Of a stretch of DNA of 64,000 bases, positions 45,917 to 54,704 are shown one piece after another; positions within the stretch are counted from its first letter, which is position 1; each line of letters begins with the position of its first letter. Made by a program: the position numbers and the translations under genes. The notes under the pieces were generated by a model. The model was not told the DNA's origin, made no database searches, and saw only the letters and a program-made list of their open reading frames with translations. The stretch spans positions 310,001 to 374,000 of the forward strand of contig JAGOAS010000002.1 of NCBI GenBank assembly GCA_017983795.1, in the 5' to 3' direction. Source of the stretch: Piscinibacter sp. GTDB lineage: Bacteria > Pseudomonadota > Gammaproteobacteria > Burkholderiales > Burkholderiaceae_C.

Positions 45917-48157
45917 ATGCCTTCATCCGACTCGTCTCCTGCTCTCGATCCGGCGCGGGTTGCACCGCTCGAGCCCGGAGAGAACGCACTGGCCAGCCTG
46001 GACGTTGACCTGGACAGTGCCGACCGTTTCGCCGCCGGCCGCCTGATGCTCACCGACCGCCGCCTGCTGGCGCACGCGCCCGGCGCCGCCGGCTGGCAGG
46101 CCTGGCCGCTCGCCGGCGGGCTGAACCTGCAGCACACCGACCACGGCGGCATCGGCCAGCTCTCGCTGCACAACGAACGCGCCCGCCTGGCGGTGTGGCG
46201 CTACACGCTGGGCGCCGACCCGGCCGCGCTCAAGCTGCTGGGCCTGTTCGAGCGCCAGCGCCAGCGCCTGATCCACGGCATCACCGAGGCCGACGAGCCG
46301 GTCGAGGCCGAGGAGACCGACTTCGCCGCCGAGTCGCCCACGCCGCCCTCCACCTGGGTACTGCTGCGCCTGTCGCGCTTCGCGCGGCCCTACCGCTGGC
46401 AGCTGCTGCTGGGCTTCGCGCTGATGCTGATCTCGACGGCGGCCTCGCTGGTGCCGCCCTACCTCACCATCCCGCTGATGGACGAGGTGCTGATCCCCTA
46501 CCAGAACGGCAAGCAGATCGACACCGGCCTGGTCTGGATGCTGCTGGCCGGCCTGTTCGGCGCCGCGCTGGTGGCCTGGGCGCTGGGCTGGTGGCGCACC
46601 TGGCTGCTGGCCCTGGTCAGCGAGCGCATCGGCGCCGACCTGCGCACCGCCACCTTCGACCACCTGCTGCAGCTGAGCCTCGACTATTTCGGCAGCAAGC
46701 GCACCGGCGATCTGATGTCGCGCATCGGCAGCGAGTCCGACCGCATCTGCGTATTCCTCTCCCTGCACGCGCTGGATTTCGCCACCGACGTGCTGATGAT
46801 CGGCATGACGGCGGTGATCCTGTTCAACATCAACCCCTCGCTGGCGCTGGTGACGCTGCTGCCGCTGCCCTTCATCGCCTGGATGATCCACCTCGTGCGC
46901 GACCGCCTGCGCACCGGCTTCGAGAAGATCGACCGCGTCTGGGGCGAGGTCACCAGCGTGCTGGCCGACACCATTCCCGGCATCCGCGTCGTCAAGGCCT
47001 TCGCGCAGGAGAAGCGCGAGGCCGAGCGCTTCCGCCGCGCGAACCGCCACAACCTCGAGGTGAACGACCGGCTCAACAAGACCTGGAGCCTGTTCTCGCC
47101 CACCGTCTCGCTGCTCACCGAGATCGGCCTGCTGGTGGTGTGGGCCTTCGGCATCTGGCTGGTGAGCCGCAACAGCATCACGGTCGGCGTGCTGACCGCC
47201 TTCATCGCCTACATCGGCCGCTTCTACGGCCGGCTCGATTCGATGAGCCGCATCGTCTCGGTGACGCAGAAGGCCGCCGCCGGCGCCAAGCGCATCTTCG
47301 ACATCCTCGACCACGTCAGCAACGTGCCCGAGCCGGCGCAGCCGGTGCCGATCACCCGCCTGGAAGGCAGCCTCTCGCTGCAGGGCGTGGGCTTCCGCTA
47401 CGGCAGCCGCGCGGTGATCCGCGGGCTCGATCTCGACATCCGCCCCGGCGAGATGATCGGCCTGGTGGGCCACAGCGGCTCGGGCAAGAGCACGCTGGTC
47501 AACCTGATCTGCCGCTTCTACGACGTGACCGACGGCGCCATCAAGGTCGACGGCGTCGACCTGCGCCGCCTCGGCGTGGCCGACTACCGGCGCCACATCG
47601 GCCTGGTGCTGCAGGAGCCCTTCCTCTTCTTCGGCACGGTGGCCGAGAACATCGCCTACGGCAAGCCCGGCGCGACGCGCGAGGAGATCGTCGCCGCGGC
47701 GCGCGCCGCGCACGCGCACGAGTTCATCCTGCGCCTGCCGCACGGCTACGACTCGATGGTCGGCGAGCGCGGCCAGGGCCTCTCCGGCGGCGAGCGCCAG
47801 CGCCTGTCGATCGCGCGCGCGCTGCTGATCGACCCGCGCATCCTGATCCTCGACGAAGCCACCTCCTCGGTCGACACCGAGACCGAGAAGGAGATCCAGA
47901 AGGCGCTCGACAACCTGGTGCAGGGCCGCACCACCATCGCCATCGCGCACCGCCTCTCGACGCTGCGCCGCGCCGACCGCCTGGTGGTGATGGACCGCGG
48001 CCGCGTGGTGGAAGTCGGCACGCACGACGAACTGCTGGCGCGCCAGGGCGCCTACTGGCGGCTCTACGAGGCGCAGGCGCGCCAGGTCGACGAGGAAGAC
48101 GCGGCGCCGGCGGCTACCCTGCCCGCGGCGGTGGCACGCGAGGAGGCACTGCGATGA
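45917..48157 (+). CDS. ABC exporter with extra N-terminal domain, linked to cyanophycin genes
   Basis: A fused membrane/ATPase half-transporter of 746 residues. It has an N-terminal soluble extension of about 140 residues not found in ordinary exporters (LMLTDRRLLAHAP resembles a PH-like fold), six membrane segments (about 160-440) and an ATPase domain with Walker A GHSGSGKST, signature LSGGERQR, Walker B ILILDEATS and switch His in AIAHRLS. The downstream DUF1854 gene overlaps by 4 bases (ATGA). This pair next to cphA is a recurrent association in proteobacteria, and databases name both as cyanophycin metabolism-associated. The substrate is unknown. Confidence 0.88.
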   Translation: MPSSDSSPALDPARVAPLEPGENALASLDVDLDSADRFAAGRLMLTDRRLLAHAPGAAGWQAWPLAGGLNLQHTDHGGIGQLSLHNERARLAVWRYTLGADPAALKLLGLFERQRQRLIHGITEADEPVEAEETDFAAESPTPPSTWVLLRLSRFARPYRWQLLLGFALMLISTAASLVPPYLTIPLMDEVLIPYQNGKQIDTGLVWMLLAGLFGAALVAWALGWWRTWLLALVSERIGADLRTATFDHLLQLSLDYFGSKRTGDLMSRIGSESDRICVFLSLHALDFATDVLMIGMTAVILFNINPSLALVTLLPLPFIAWMIHLVRDRLRTGFEKIDRVWGEVTSVLADTIPGIRVVKAFAQEKREAERFRRANRHNLEVNDRLNKTWSLFSPTVSLLTEIGLLVVWAFGIWLVSRNSITVGVLTAFIAYIGRFYGRLDSMSRIVSVTQKAAAGAKRIFDILDHVSNVPEPAQPVPITRLEGSLSLQGVGFRYGSRAVIRGLDLDIRPGEMIGLVGHSGSGKSTLVNLICRFYDVTDGAIKVDGVDLRRLGVADYRRHIGLVLQEPFLFFGTVAENIAYGKPGATREEIVAAARAAHAHEFILRLPHGYDSMVGERGQGLSGGERQRLSIARALLIDPRILILDEATSSVDTETEKEIQKALDNLVQGRTTIAIAHRLSTLRRADRLVVMDRGRVVEVGTHDELLARQGAYWRLYEAQARQVDEEDAAPAATLPAAVAREEALR

Positions 48158-48609
48158 ACCTGAGCCGCGATTCCCACGGCCGCCTGGTGCTGCAAGAGGC
48201 CGACGGCACGGCGCACGCCGGCGTGGTGCCGGTGCGCGCCTTTCCGCTGACGGACCCCGACGGTGCGATCTCGCTGGTGGGCTCCGATGGCCGCGAGCGG
48301 CTGTGGGTCGCCGACCCGGCTGCGCTGCCCGAGACGGCCCGCGCGCTGCTCGCCGAAGAGCTGGCGCGGCGCGAGTTCGCGCCGGTGATCGAGCGGCTGC
48401 TCGACGTGTCGACCTTCTCGACGCCGAGCACCTGGAGCGTGCGTACCGACCGCGGTGACGCGCAACTGGTGCTCAAGGGCGAGGAAGACATCCGCCGCCT
48501 CGCCGGCACGGCGCTGCTGATCACCGACAGCCACGGCGTCGGCTACCGCATCGCCGATGCGCGCGCACTCGACAAGCGCTCGCGGCGCCTGCTCGAACGC
48601 TTCCTCTGA
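48154..48609 (+). CDS. DUF1854 protein, cyanophycin-associated
   Basis: A 151-residue soluble protein without signal or membrane segment, coupled to the ABC exporter by an ATGA overlap, with AGGAGG upstream. The motifs VRAFPLTDPDGAISLVGSDG and the central FAPVIERLLDVSTFSTPSTW are typical of DUF1854. Its function is unknown; the tight coupling suggests it works with the exporter. Its stop abuts the stop of the convergent dehydrogenase gene, the junction being TGATCA. Confidence 0.85.
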   Translation: MNLSRDSHGRLVLQEADGTAHAGVVPVRAFPLTDPDGAISLVGSDGRERLWVADPAALPETARALLAEELARREFAPVIERLLDVSTFSTPSTWSVRTDRGDAQLVLKGEEDIRRLAGTALLITDSHGVGYRIADARALDKRSRRLLERFL

Positions 48610-49599
48610 TCAAATCTTCAACGGCAACACCTGCGGGTTGATCGGCGTCGGCGGCGTGCCGCCGGTCAGCGCGGCGATCAGGTTGTCGGCCGCCAGCGAG
48701 GCCATCGCACGGCGCGTCGCCACCGTCGCGCTCGCGATGTGCGGCGTCAGCACGACGTTGGGCACGGTCAGCAGATCCGGGTGCACCTTGGGCTCGCCCT
48801 CGAACACGTCCAGCCCGGCCGCCGCGATGCGGCGCTCGCGCAGCGCCGCGGCCAGCGCGGCATCGTCGACCACGCCGCCGCGCGCGATGTTGGTGAGCGT
48901 CGCGCTCGGCTTCATCAGCGCCAGCTCGGCCGCGGCGATCGCATGGTGGCTGGCCGGCGAATACGGCACCACGATCACGAGGTGGTCGCACTCGCGCAGC
49001 AGCTCTTCCTTGCTCACGTAGCGCGCGCCCAGCGGCGCTTCGAGTTCGGGTGCGAGGCGGCTGCGGTTGTGATAGATCACCTTCATGCCGAAGCCGAGCG
49101 CGCCGCGCTTGGCCACCGCCTGGCCGATGCGGCCCATGCCCAGGATGCCCAGCGTCGCGCCGTGCACGTCGCTGCCGGCGAACATGTCGTAGGCCCACTT
49201 GGTCCACTCGCCGCGGCGCAGGAAATGTTCGCTCTCGGCGATGCGCCGCGCCGTGGCCATCATCAGCGCGAAGCCGAAGTCGGCGGTGGTCTCGGTCAGC
49301 ACGTCGGGCGTGTTGGTGGCCAGCACGCCGCGCGCGTTGCAGGCTTCGATGTCGATGTTGTTGTAGCCCACCGCCATGTTGCACACCGCGCGCAGCTGCG
49401 GGTGCGCGGCCAGCAGCTCGGCATCGATGCGCTCGCTGCCGGTGATGAAGCAGCCGGCCTTGCCGGCCAGCTTCGCACTCAGTTCGGCCTTGCCGAAGAT
49501 CTGGTCGGCCGGGTTGTCCTCGACGTCGAAGTGCGCGCGCAGCTTCGCGATCGTTTCGGGGAAGACGGCTCGGGCGACGAGCACGGCGGGTCGGGTCAT
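48610..49599 (-). CDS. D-2-hydroxyacid dehydrogenase (glyoxylate/hydroxypyruvate reductase-like)
   Basis: NAD(P)-dependent oxidoreductase of 329 residues. It has the NAD-binding motif GILGMGRIGQAVAKR, the substrate-binding arginine region NIARGGVVDDAAL, a catalytic Glu in FEGEP and the catalytic His in LTPHIASAT. It resembles GyaR/GhrB enzymes that reduce glyoxylate or hydroxypyruvate; 2-ketogluconate is an alternative substrate. It is last in a five-gene minus-strand run, 17 bases after the antiporter gene. Confidence 0.92.
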   Translation of the reverse strand: MTRPAVLVARAVFPETIAKLRAHFDVEDNPADQIFGKAELSAKLAGKAGCFITGSERIDAELLAAHPQLRAVCNMAVGYNNIDIEACNARGVLATNTPDVLTETTADFGFALMMATARRIAESEHFLRRGEWTKWAYDMFAGSDVHGATLGILGMGRIGQAVAKRGALGFGMKVIYHNRSRLAPELEAPLGARYVSKEELLRECDHLVIVVPYSPASHHAIAAAELALMKPSATLTNIARGGVVDDAALAAALRERRIAAAGLDVFEGEPKVHPDLLTVPNVVLTPHIASATVATRRAMASLAADNLIAALTGGTPPTPINPQVLPLKI

Positions 49600-49616
49600 G
49601 TCTCTGTCTCTTTCTT

Positions 49617-51023
49617 TCAGCGGAACCAGACGAAGGTCATCACGACGAACAGCGGGATCAGGATGCCGCACGACCAGGCCATGTAGCCGAAGAAGCTCGG
49701 CATGCGGATGCCGCGGTCCTCGGCGATCGCCTTGACCATGAAGTTCGGCGCGTTGCCGATGTAGGTGTTGGCGCCCATGAACACCGAGCCGGCCGACACC
49801 GCGGCCAGCGTCGAGGCCAGCGTGGTCATCAGCACCTGCGGGTCGCCGCCGGCGAGGTTGAAGAACACCAGGTAGGTCGGCGCGTTGTCGAGGAAGGAAC
49901 TGAGCAGGCCGCTGAACCAGAAGTAGGCCCAGGGCAGCGGCTGGCCGTCGGCGCCGGTGACCGCGCGCGTGACGGCGGCGAAGGCACCGGCCTCGCCGGC
50001 CTTGAGCATGGCCAGCACCGGGATCATGGTCAGGAAGATGCCGATGAACAGCTTGGCCACCTCCTGCATCGGTGCCCACGAGAACTCGTTGTCGTCGCGC
50101 ACGCGCTTCGGCGTGATCGCCAGCGAGACCAGCGTCACCACGATCAGCCCGGCGTCGCGCGCGAGCTGCTGCAGCTCCACCGGCGTGCCGAAGACGTCGA
50201 ACACGATGCCCGGCTTCCAGGTGCCGCTCATCAGCACCAGCGCCACCACCGCCAGCAAGGGCAGGAAGTTGATGCCGCCGTCGATGCCGAACTTGCGGGT
50301 GTCGGGGGTCGGGTCCTGCGGCAGCACGCCTTCCTTGCGGTACCAGTAGCTGTCGATGGCGAAGAACAGCGCGAGCAGCGTGCCGACCAGGAACAGCGTC
50401 TCCGGGAAGATGTGCTGCACCGTCCAGAAGAAGTCCACGCCCTTGAGGAAGCCGAGGAACAGCGGCGGGTCGCCCAGCGGCGTCAGCGAGCCGCCGGCAT
50501 TGCTGACGATGAAGATGAAGAACACCACCACATGGACCACGTGCTTGCGGTTGTCGTTGGCGCGGATCAGCGGGCGGATCAGCAGCATCGAGGCCCCGGT
50601 GGTGCCCATCAGGCTGGCCAGCACGGCGCCGATGGCCATCAGGCCGGTGTTCAGCACCGGGCTGCCATGCAGGTTGCCGCGGATGTAGATGCCGCCGGCG
50701 GCGGTGAACAAGGCCGTCAGCAGGATGATGAACGGGAGGTACTCGGCCACCAGCGCATGCACGAGCGCCCCGCCCGCCGCCCCGGCGCCGAACGCCAGCG
50801 CATAGGGCACCATGAAGGCCAGCGCCCAGCCCGCGGCGATCTTGCCGTAGTGGTGGTGCCAGACCTTGGGCGCCAGCAGCGGCATCAGCGCGATGGACAG
50901 CAGCATGCCGGCGAAGGGCACGCCCCACCAGGCGGCGAGCGCGGCGCCGTCGACCTCCGCGGCGGCGGCGGAGCCGCTGACCAGCAGCATCGCGGCCAGC
51001 GCGGCGAAGCGGCGGGCGTTCAT
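49617..51023 (-). CDS. NhaD-like sodium:proton antiporter
   Basis: Integral membrane protein of 468 residues with a cleavable-looking N terminus (LAAMLLVSGSAAAA) and about a dozen hydrophobic segments. Family motifs of the NhaD branch of the ion transporter superfamily are visible: NAGGSLTPLGDPPLFLGFLKGV, LSSFLDNAPTYLVFFN and NTYIGNAPNFMVKA. The expected role is sodium/proton exchange for pH or salt homeostasis. Its start overlaps the nitroreductase stop in ATGA. Confidence 0.9.
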   Translation of the reverse strand: MNARRFAALAAMLLVSGSAAAAEVDGAALAAWWGVPFAGMLLSIALMPLLAPKVWHHHYGKIAAGWALAFMVPYALAFGAGAAGGALVHALVAEYLPFIILLTALFTAAGGIYIRGNLHGSPVLNTGLMAIGAVLASLMGTTGASMLLIRPLIRANDNRKHVVHVVVFFIFIVSNAGGSLTPLGDPPLFLGFLKGVDFFWTVQHIFPETLFLVGTLLALFFAIDSYWYRKEGVLPQDPTPDTRKFGIDGGINFLPLLAVVALVLMSGTWKPGIVFDVFGTPVELQQLARDAGLIVVTLVSLAITPKRVRDDNEFSWAPMQEVAKLFIGIFLTMIPVLAMLKAGEAGAFAAVTRAVTGADGQPLPWAYFWFSGLLSSFLDNAPTYLVFFNLAGGDPQVLMTTLASTLAAVSAGSVFMGANTYIGNAPNFMVKAIAEDRGIRMPSFFGYMAWSCGILIPLFVVMTFVWFR

Positions 51024-51715
51024 TCGTGGAAGGTCGTGAAGCCCGCCACCGGCTCGCGCTCGGTGACCAGCGTGTTCTCGATCGCATCCGGGTCGGCGTG
51101 GCCGAGCGACATGCCGCACACCACCATCTCGTCGGGCCCGAGGCCCAGCTGCGCCTCGATGATGCGGTGGAACTGCGTGAAGGCGGCCTGCGGGCAGGTG
51201 TCGAGGCCGCGCGCACGGGCGGCCACCATGATGTTCTGCAGGAACATGCCGTAGTCGAGCCAGCTGCCCTGCTGCATCACGCGGTCGATGGTGAAGATCA
51301 GGCCGACCGGCGCGTCGAAGAAGGCGTAGTTGCGGCCGTGCTGTGCGTGCATGCGCGCCCTGTCGGTCTTGGCGATGCCCAGCAGGCCGTACAGATCCCA
51401 GCCGATCTTGCGGCGCCGGTCGATGTAGGGCGAGCGCCATTCGGTCGGGTAGTAGTCGTATTCCTCGCGGTGCGCCGCGCGCTCGGCCGGGTCGTCGTAG
51501 GCCGCCTTGATCGCGGCGCTGAGCTTCTCCTTGGCCGCGCCGGTGAGCACATGCACCTTCCAGGGCTGGGTGTTGGTGCCCGAGGGCGCGCGCGTGGCGA
51601 CGCGCAGGATCTCGACGATGGTCTCCTTCGCCACCGGCGTGGGCAGGAAGGCGCGGATCGCGCGGCGCGAGGTGATGGCCGCGTCGACGGCGTGGATGGC
51701 GGCGGGGTCGGTCAT
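51020..51715 (-). CDS. Nitroreductase family protein
   Basis: FMN-dependent NAD(P)H oxidoreductase fold, 231 residues. Flavin-contact motifs are [13 protein letters not shown] near the N terminus and [15 protein letters not shown], with [11 protein letters not shown] near the C terminus. The natural substrate (nitroaromatic, quinone or other) is not determinable. It overlaps the thioesterase stop and the antiporter start by 4 bases each. Confidence 0.92.
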   Translation of the reverse strand: MTDPAAIHAVDAAITSRRAIRAFLPTPVAKETIVEILRVATRAPSGTNTQPWKVHVLTGAAKEKLSAAIKAAYDDPAERAAHREEYDYYPTEWRSPYIDRRRKIGWDLYGLLGIAKTDRARMHAQHGRNYAFFDAPVGLIFTIDRVMQQGSWLDYGMFLQNIMVAARARGLDTCPQAAFTQFHRIIEAQLGLGPDEMVVCGMSLGHADPDAIENTLVTEREPVAGFTTFHE

Positions 51716-52155
51716 GCGCAGACGCTCAGGGGTTGCAGGGCGGCGCGCAGCGCCTCGGGCAGTTCCACCGGCCGGCGCGTCTGCCGGTCGACGTAGACGT
51801 GGATGAAGTGGCCGGCCGCGGCCGCCTCGGGCGCGTCGTGGGCGAACAGGCCGACCTCGTAGCGCACCGAGCTGCGGCCCATGTGCGCGACGCGCAGCCC
51901 GGCCTCGAGCTGCTGCGGGAAGGCCAGCGAGGCGAAGTAGTTGCAGCGCGTCTCGATCACCAGGCCGATGGTCGCGCCGGCGTGGATGTCCAGCGCGCCG
52001 GCCTCGATCAGGTAGCCGTTCACCGCGGTGTCGAACCAGGCGTAGTAGACGACGTTGTTGACGTGGCCGTAGGCGTCGTTGTCGGCCCAGCGCGTCTGGA
52101 TGGGGCGGAAATGCCGGTAGGCGCTGCGCGGCTCGGGATGGGGGCGGTGCGTCAT
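51712..52155 (-). CDS. Acyl-CoA thioesterase, 4-hydroxybenzoyl-CoA thioesterase type
   Basis: Hot-dog-fold thioesterase of 147 residues. The catalytic loop reads [25 protein letters not shown], with the active Asp of the 4HBT family. It hydrolyses acyl-CoA esters; the chain specificity is unknown. Its ATG at 52155 overlaps the stop of the amidohydrolase gene by 4 bases, and its own stop overlaps the nitroreductase start. Confidence 0.92.
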   Translation of the reverse strand: MTHRPHPEPRSAYRHFRPIQTRWADNDAYGHVNNVVYYAWFDTAVNGYLIEAGALDIHAGATIGLVIETRCNYFASLAFPQQLEAGLRVAHMGRSSVRYEVGLFAHDAPEAAAAGHFIHVYVDRQTRRPVELPEALRAALQPLSVCA

Positions 52156-53096
52156 GGCCGCCGATTGTTCCATTGCTTCCAGCTCGCCAGCGCCTCGAGC
52201 AGCGTGCGGCGCTGGATCTCGACGGTGACGCCGATGTCGCGCCCGTAGCCGCCGGCCATGGCGAGCGCCACCGGGATGCGGCGCTCGCGGCAGGCGGCGA
52301 GCACGCGCCGGTCGCGCTCGGCCAGGCCCTCGGCCGTGAGCTTGAGGCGGCCGAGGCGGTCGTTCTCGTGCGGGTCGGCGCCGGCCAGGTAGAACACGAG
52401 GCCCGGCAGCGCCGTGCCGTGGCGCGCCCACAGCTGCGCCAGCGCCGCATCGAGCGCGGCCAGGTAGGGCGCATCGCTGCAGCCGTCGGGCAGCTCGACG
52501 TCGAGATCGCTGGCCTCCTTGCGGAACGGGAAATTCTTGGCGCCGTGCAGCGAGAGCGTGAATACCGTCGGGTCGTCGCGGAAGATCGCCGCCGTGCCGT
52601 TGCCCTGGTGCACGTCGAGGTCGATCACCGCCACGCGCAGCCCCGGCACGGCGCTGCCATGACGGCGGTGCCACTCGGCCTGCATCAACCGTGCGGCCAC
52701 CGCCACGTCGTTGAAGACGCAGTAGCCGCCGCCCTTGTCGGCCTGGGCATGGTGGGTGCCGCCGGCGAGGTTGGCGGCCACGCCCTCGGCAAGCGCCGCG
52801 CGGGCGGCGGCGATGCTCGCGCCCACCGAGCGGCGCGAACGCTCCACCATGCGCTCGCTCCACGGGAAGCCGATCTCGCGCTGCAGCGCGGCGGGCAGCG
52901 TGCCCTCGAACACCGCGCTGATGTAGGCCGGCTCGTGGGCCAGCGCCAGTTCGCCCTCGCTGGCCGGCGGCGCCTCACGCAGCCGGATGCCCGGCTCGCC
53001 CTCGATGCGCTCGCGCAGCAGCCGGTATTTCGGCATCGGAAAGCGGTGCCCGGCGGGCAGCGGCAGCACGAAGTGGTCGGAGCTGAAGGCTTGCAT
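52152..53096 (-). CDS. Histone deacetylase-family amidohydrolase
   Basis: Zinc-dependent deacetylase of 314 residues, related to bacterial acetoin-utilisation and acetylpolyamine amidohydrolases. Catalytic motifs are GGTHHA, the zinc site [22 protein letters not shown], and GGYGRD in place of the Tyr-containing loop. Likely substrates are acetylated small molecules or proteins rather than histones. It is first of five genes; ATG 53096 is divergent from the phasin gene. Confidence 0.9.
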   Translation of the reverse strand: MQAFSSDHFVLPLPAGHRFPMPKYRLLRERIEGEPGIRLREAPPASEGELALAHEPAYISAVFEGTLPAALQREIGFPWSERMVERSRRSVGASIAAARAALAEGVAANLAGGTHHAQADKGGGYCVFNDVAVAARLMQAEWHRRHGSAVPGLRVAVIDLDVHQGNGTAAIFRDDPTVFTLSLHGAKNFPFRKEASDLDVELPDGCSDAPYLAALDAALAQLWARHGTALPGLVFYLAGADPHENDRLGRLKLTAEGLAERDRRVLAACRERRIPVALAMAGGYGRDIGVTVEIQRRTLLEALASWKQWNNRRP

Positions 53097-53167
53097 GGGG
53101 CGGGCGGATTCTGCCGCGCCGGCTCCGGCCCGGGGCTTCTAGGAAATCCTCTCCAATCTTGATGCGG

Positions 53168-53242
53168 TGCAGCAAAAGTTCTTGAATCCCGGCCGTCTGC
53201 GCATATACTTCGCTCATGCTGCACTGCAACAAAGATGCAGCA
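53168..53242. promoter_or_regulatory. TGC-rich inverted repeats around the phasin promoter, possible PhaR operator
   Basis: TGCAGCA at 53168-53174, TGCTGCA at 53217-53223, the palindrome TGCACTGCA at 53220-53228 and TGCAGCA at 53236-53242 surround the promoter and leader. The PHA-sensing repressor PhaR is known to bind TGC-rich sites at phasin promoters in other bacteria. The link is by analogy. Confidence 0.45.
53182..53209 (+). promoter_or_regulatory. Sigma-70-type promoter of the phasin gene
   Basis: TTGAAT (53182-53187), 16-base spacer, TATACT (53204-53209). It stands out as an AT-rich patch in high-GC DNA, 64 bases before the phasin ATG. Confidence 0.65.
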
Positions 53243-53272
53243 ACCAGTTCCACCCCCTCAATGGAGAGCTCC

Positions 53273-53830
53273 ATGTCCTTCCTGACCGCTGAACAAGTCA
53301 TCGCCGCCAACAAGGCCAACGTCGAAACCCTGTTCGGCCTGACGAACAAGGCCTTCGAAGGCGTCGAGAAGCTGATCGACCTGAACCTGCAGGTCGCCAA
53401 GGCCGCGCTGGCCGAGAGCGCCGACGCGACCAAGGCCGCCCTGTCGGTGAAGGACGCCCAGGAGCTCTTCGCGCTGCAGGCCGGCCTGCTGCAACCGGCC
53501 GCCGAGAAGGCCGCCGCCTACAGCCGTCACCTGTACGACATCGCCGCGGCCACCAACGCCGAAGTGGGCAAGGTCGCCGAGGAAACCGCTGCCGACGCGC
53601 AGAAGAAGTTCATGGCCGTGGTCGACACGGCGGTCAAGAACGCCCCGGCCGGCACCGAGAACGCCGTCGCCCTGGTGAAGTCGGCCGTCGCCGCCGCCAA
53701 CAACGCCTACGAGAGCGTGCACAAGGCCGCCAAGCAGGCTGCCGAAGTCGCCGAAGCCAACTTCCAGGCCGTGACCACCACCGCCGTGAAGGCCACGCAA
53801 GCCACCGCCAAGGGCAAGCGCGCCGCCTGA
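53273..53830 (+). CDS. phaP: Phasin (PHA granule-associated protein)
   Basis: Small helical protein of 185 residues that coats polyhydroxyalkanoate granules. It is alanine-, lysine- and glutamate-rich with the family opening [36 protein letters not shown]. Start 53273 is chosen over the in-frame ATG at 53261 because GGAGAG, which lies inside that stretch, is the ribosome site. It has its own promoter and terminator, so it is monocistronic. Its presence implies the organism stores PHA. Confidence 0.93.
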   Translation: MSFLTAEQVIAANKANVETLFGLTNKAFEGVEKLIDLNLQVAKAALAESADATKAALSVKDAQELFALQAGLLQPAAEKAAAYSRHLYDIAAATNAEVGKVAEETAADAQKKFMAVVDTAVKNAPAGTENAVALVKSAVAAANNAYESVHKAAKQAAEVAEANFQAVTTTAVKATQATAKGKRAA

Positions 53831-53978
53831 AGCCGCTGGCGCGCGAGTGCCGGGCCAGATTGCAAAGATTTGTGCCCGGCTTGAACTCCGCGCAGCGCAC
53901 CCGATCTACGGATGGCCGCAAGCGCTGCTTGCGGTCTCCCTGAAAGGTTGTCTCCTCGGTACCACCAGGTACCCTTCC

Positions 53979-54006
53979 AAGGCCCGGTTTCCGGGCCTTT
54001 CTTTTG
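53979..54006 (+). terminator. Intrinsic terminator of the phasin gene
   Basis: Stem AAGGCCCGG (53979-53987), loop TTT, stem CCGGGCCTT (53991-53999), then TCTTTTG. The T run is on the plus strand. The 150 bases between the phasin stop and this hairpin hold no recognisable gene. Confidence 0.85.
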
Positions 54007-54012
54007 GCGCGA

Positions 54013-54411
54013 TCAGGCCGACCGGCCGATGTCGCCGATGTGCACGACGAGATCGCTGTAGCGCGCCAGCGCCTCGTCGGCCGTCACGAGCCGCAGCGGT
54101 TCGGCCAGCGCCTGCGCCACCAGCAGGCGGTCGAACGGGTCGCCGTGATGGGCATCGAGTCGCGCAACGCCGGCGGCATGCAGTGCCGTCACCGGAAGCT
54201 CGGCGAAGCCGCTCGCAGCGATGGCCGCCGCCAGCGCATGCGGGTCCGCATCGATCTTGCCCAGCCGCGCCTTGATGGCGATTTCCCAGATCGATGCGGC
54301 CGAGACGTAGACCTCGTCGGCATCCTCGATGAAGCGGCGCACCGCCGGCTTCAGCTGCGCCGCCCCCGCCACCGCCCACAGAAAGATGTGGGTGTCGAGC
54401 AACAAGCGCAT
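54013..54411 (-). CDS. vapC: PIN-domain toxin (VapC-like)
   Basis: Type II toxin of 132 residues, a predicted Mg-dependent ribonuclease. Acidic PIN residues are visible in LLLDTHIFLWA, SAASIWEIAIK and HHGDPFDRLLVAQA. Its start overlaps the antitoxin stop in TGATG, a standard coupling. The subgroup matches PIN toxins paired with Phd/YefM-like antitoxins. Confidence 0.92.
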   Translation of the reverse strand: MRLLLDTHIFLWAVAGAAQLKPAVRRFIEDADEVYVSAASIWEIAIKARLGKIDADPHALAAAIAASGFAELPVTALHAAGVARLDAHHGDPFDRLLVAQALAEPLRLVTADEALARYSDLVVHIGDIGRSA

Positions 54412-54647
54412 CAGCGGCCTTCGAAGCCAGCCAGCACGTCGTCGCCCAGCGGTTCGTCGAAGTTCGCCGGAACCGACAGCTTGCCCGCCAGCACGCCGAA
54501 GGTGACGTGCCGCTTGGGCACTTCGAGCCGCGTGATGCGCACCAGCGGCTTGCCGTTGCGGCTCACCACCACGTCCTCGCCTGCGGCGGCCTTGTCGACC
54601 AGCTGGGACAGACGGGTCTTGGCTTCGTAGATGTTGACGGCGTCCAT
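54411..54647 (-). CDS. Phd/YefM-family antitoxin
   Basis: Antitoxin of 78 residues with the N-terminal DNA-binding motif NIYEAKTRLSQLVDKAAAGEDVVVSRNGKPLVRI, and a C-terminal tail expected to wrap the toxin. ATG at 54647 is preferred over an upstream in-frame start since it begins the conserved part and is preceded by GAAAGAG. Phd proteins also repress their own operon. Confidence 0.9.
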   Translation of the reverse strand: MDAVNIYEAKTRLSQLVDKAAAGEDVVVSRNGKPLVRITRLEVPKRHVTFGVLAGKLSVPANFDEPLGDDVLAGFEGR

Positions 54648-54704
54648 TGCACTCTTTCGCAAGTTGACCAAGTCTAGTCTGCCTTGGTCGAGCAACGCAA
54701 GCCG

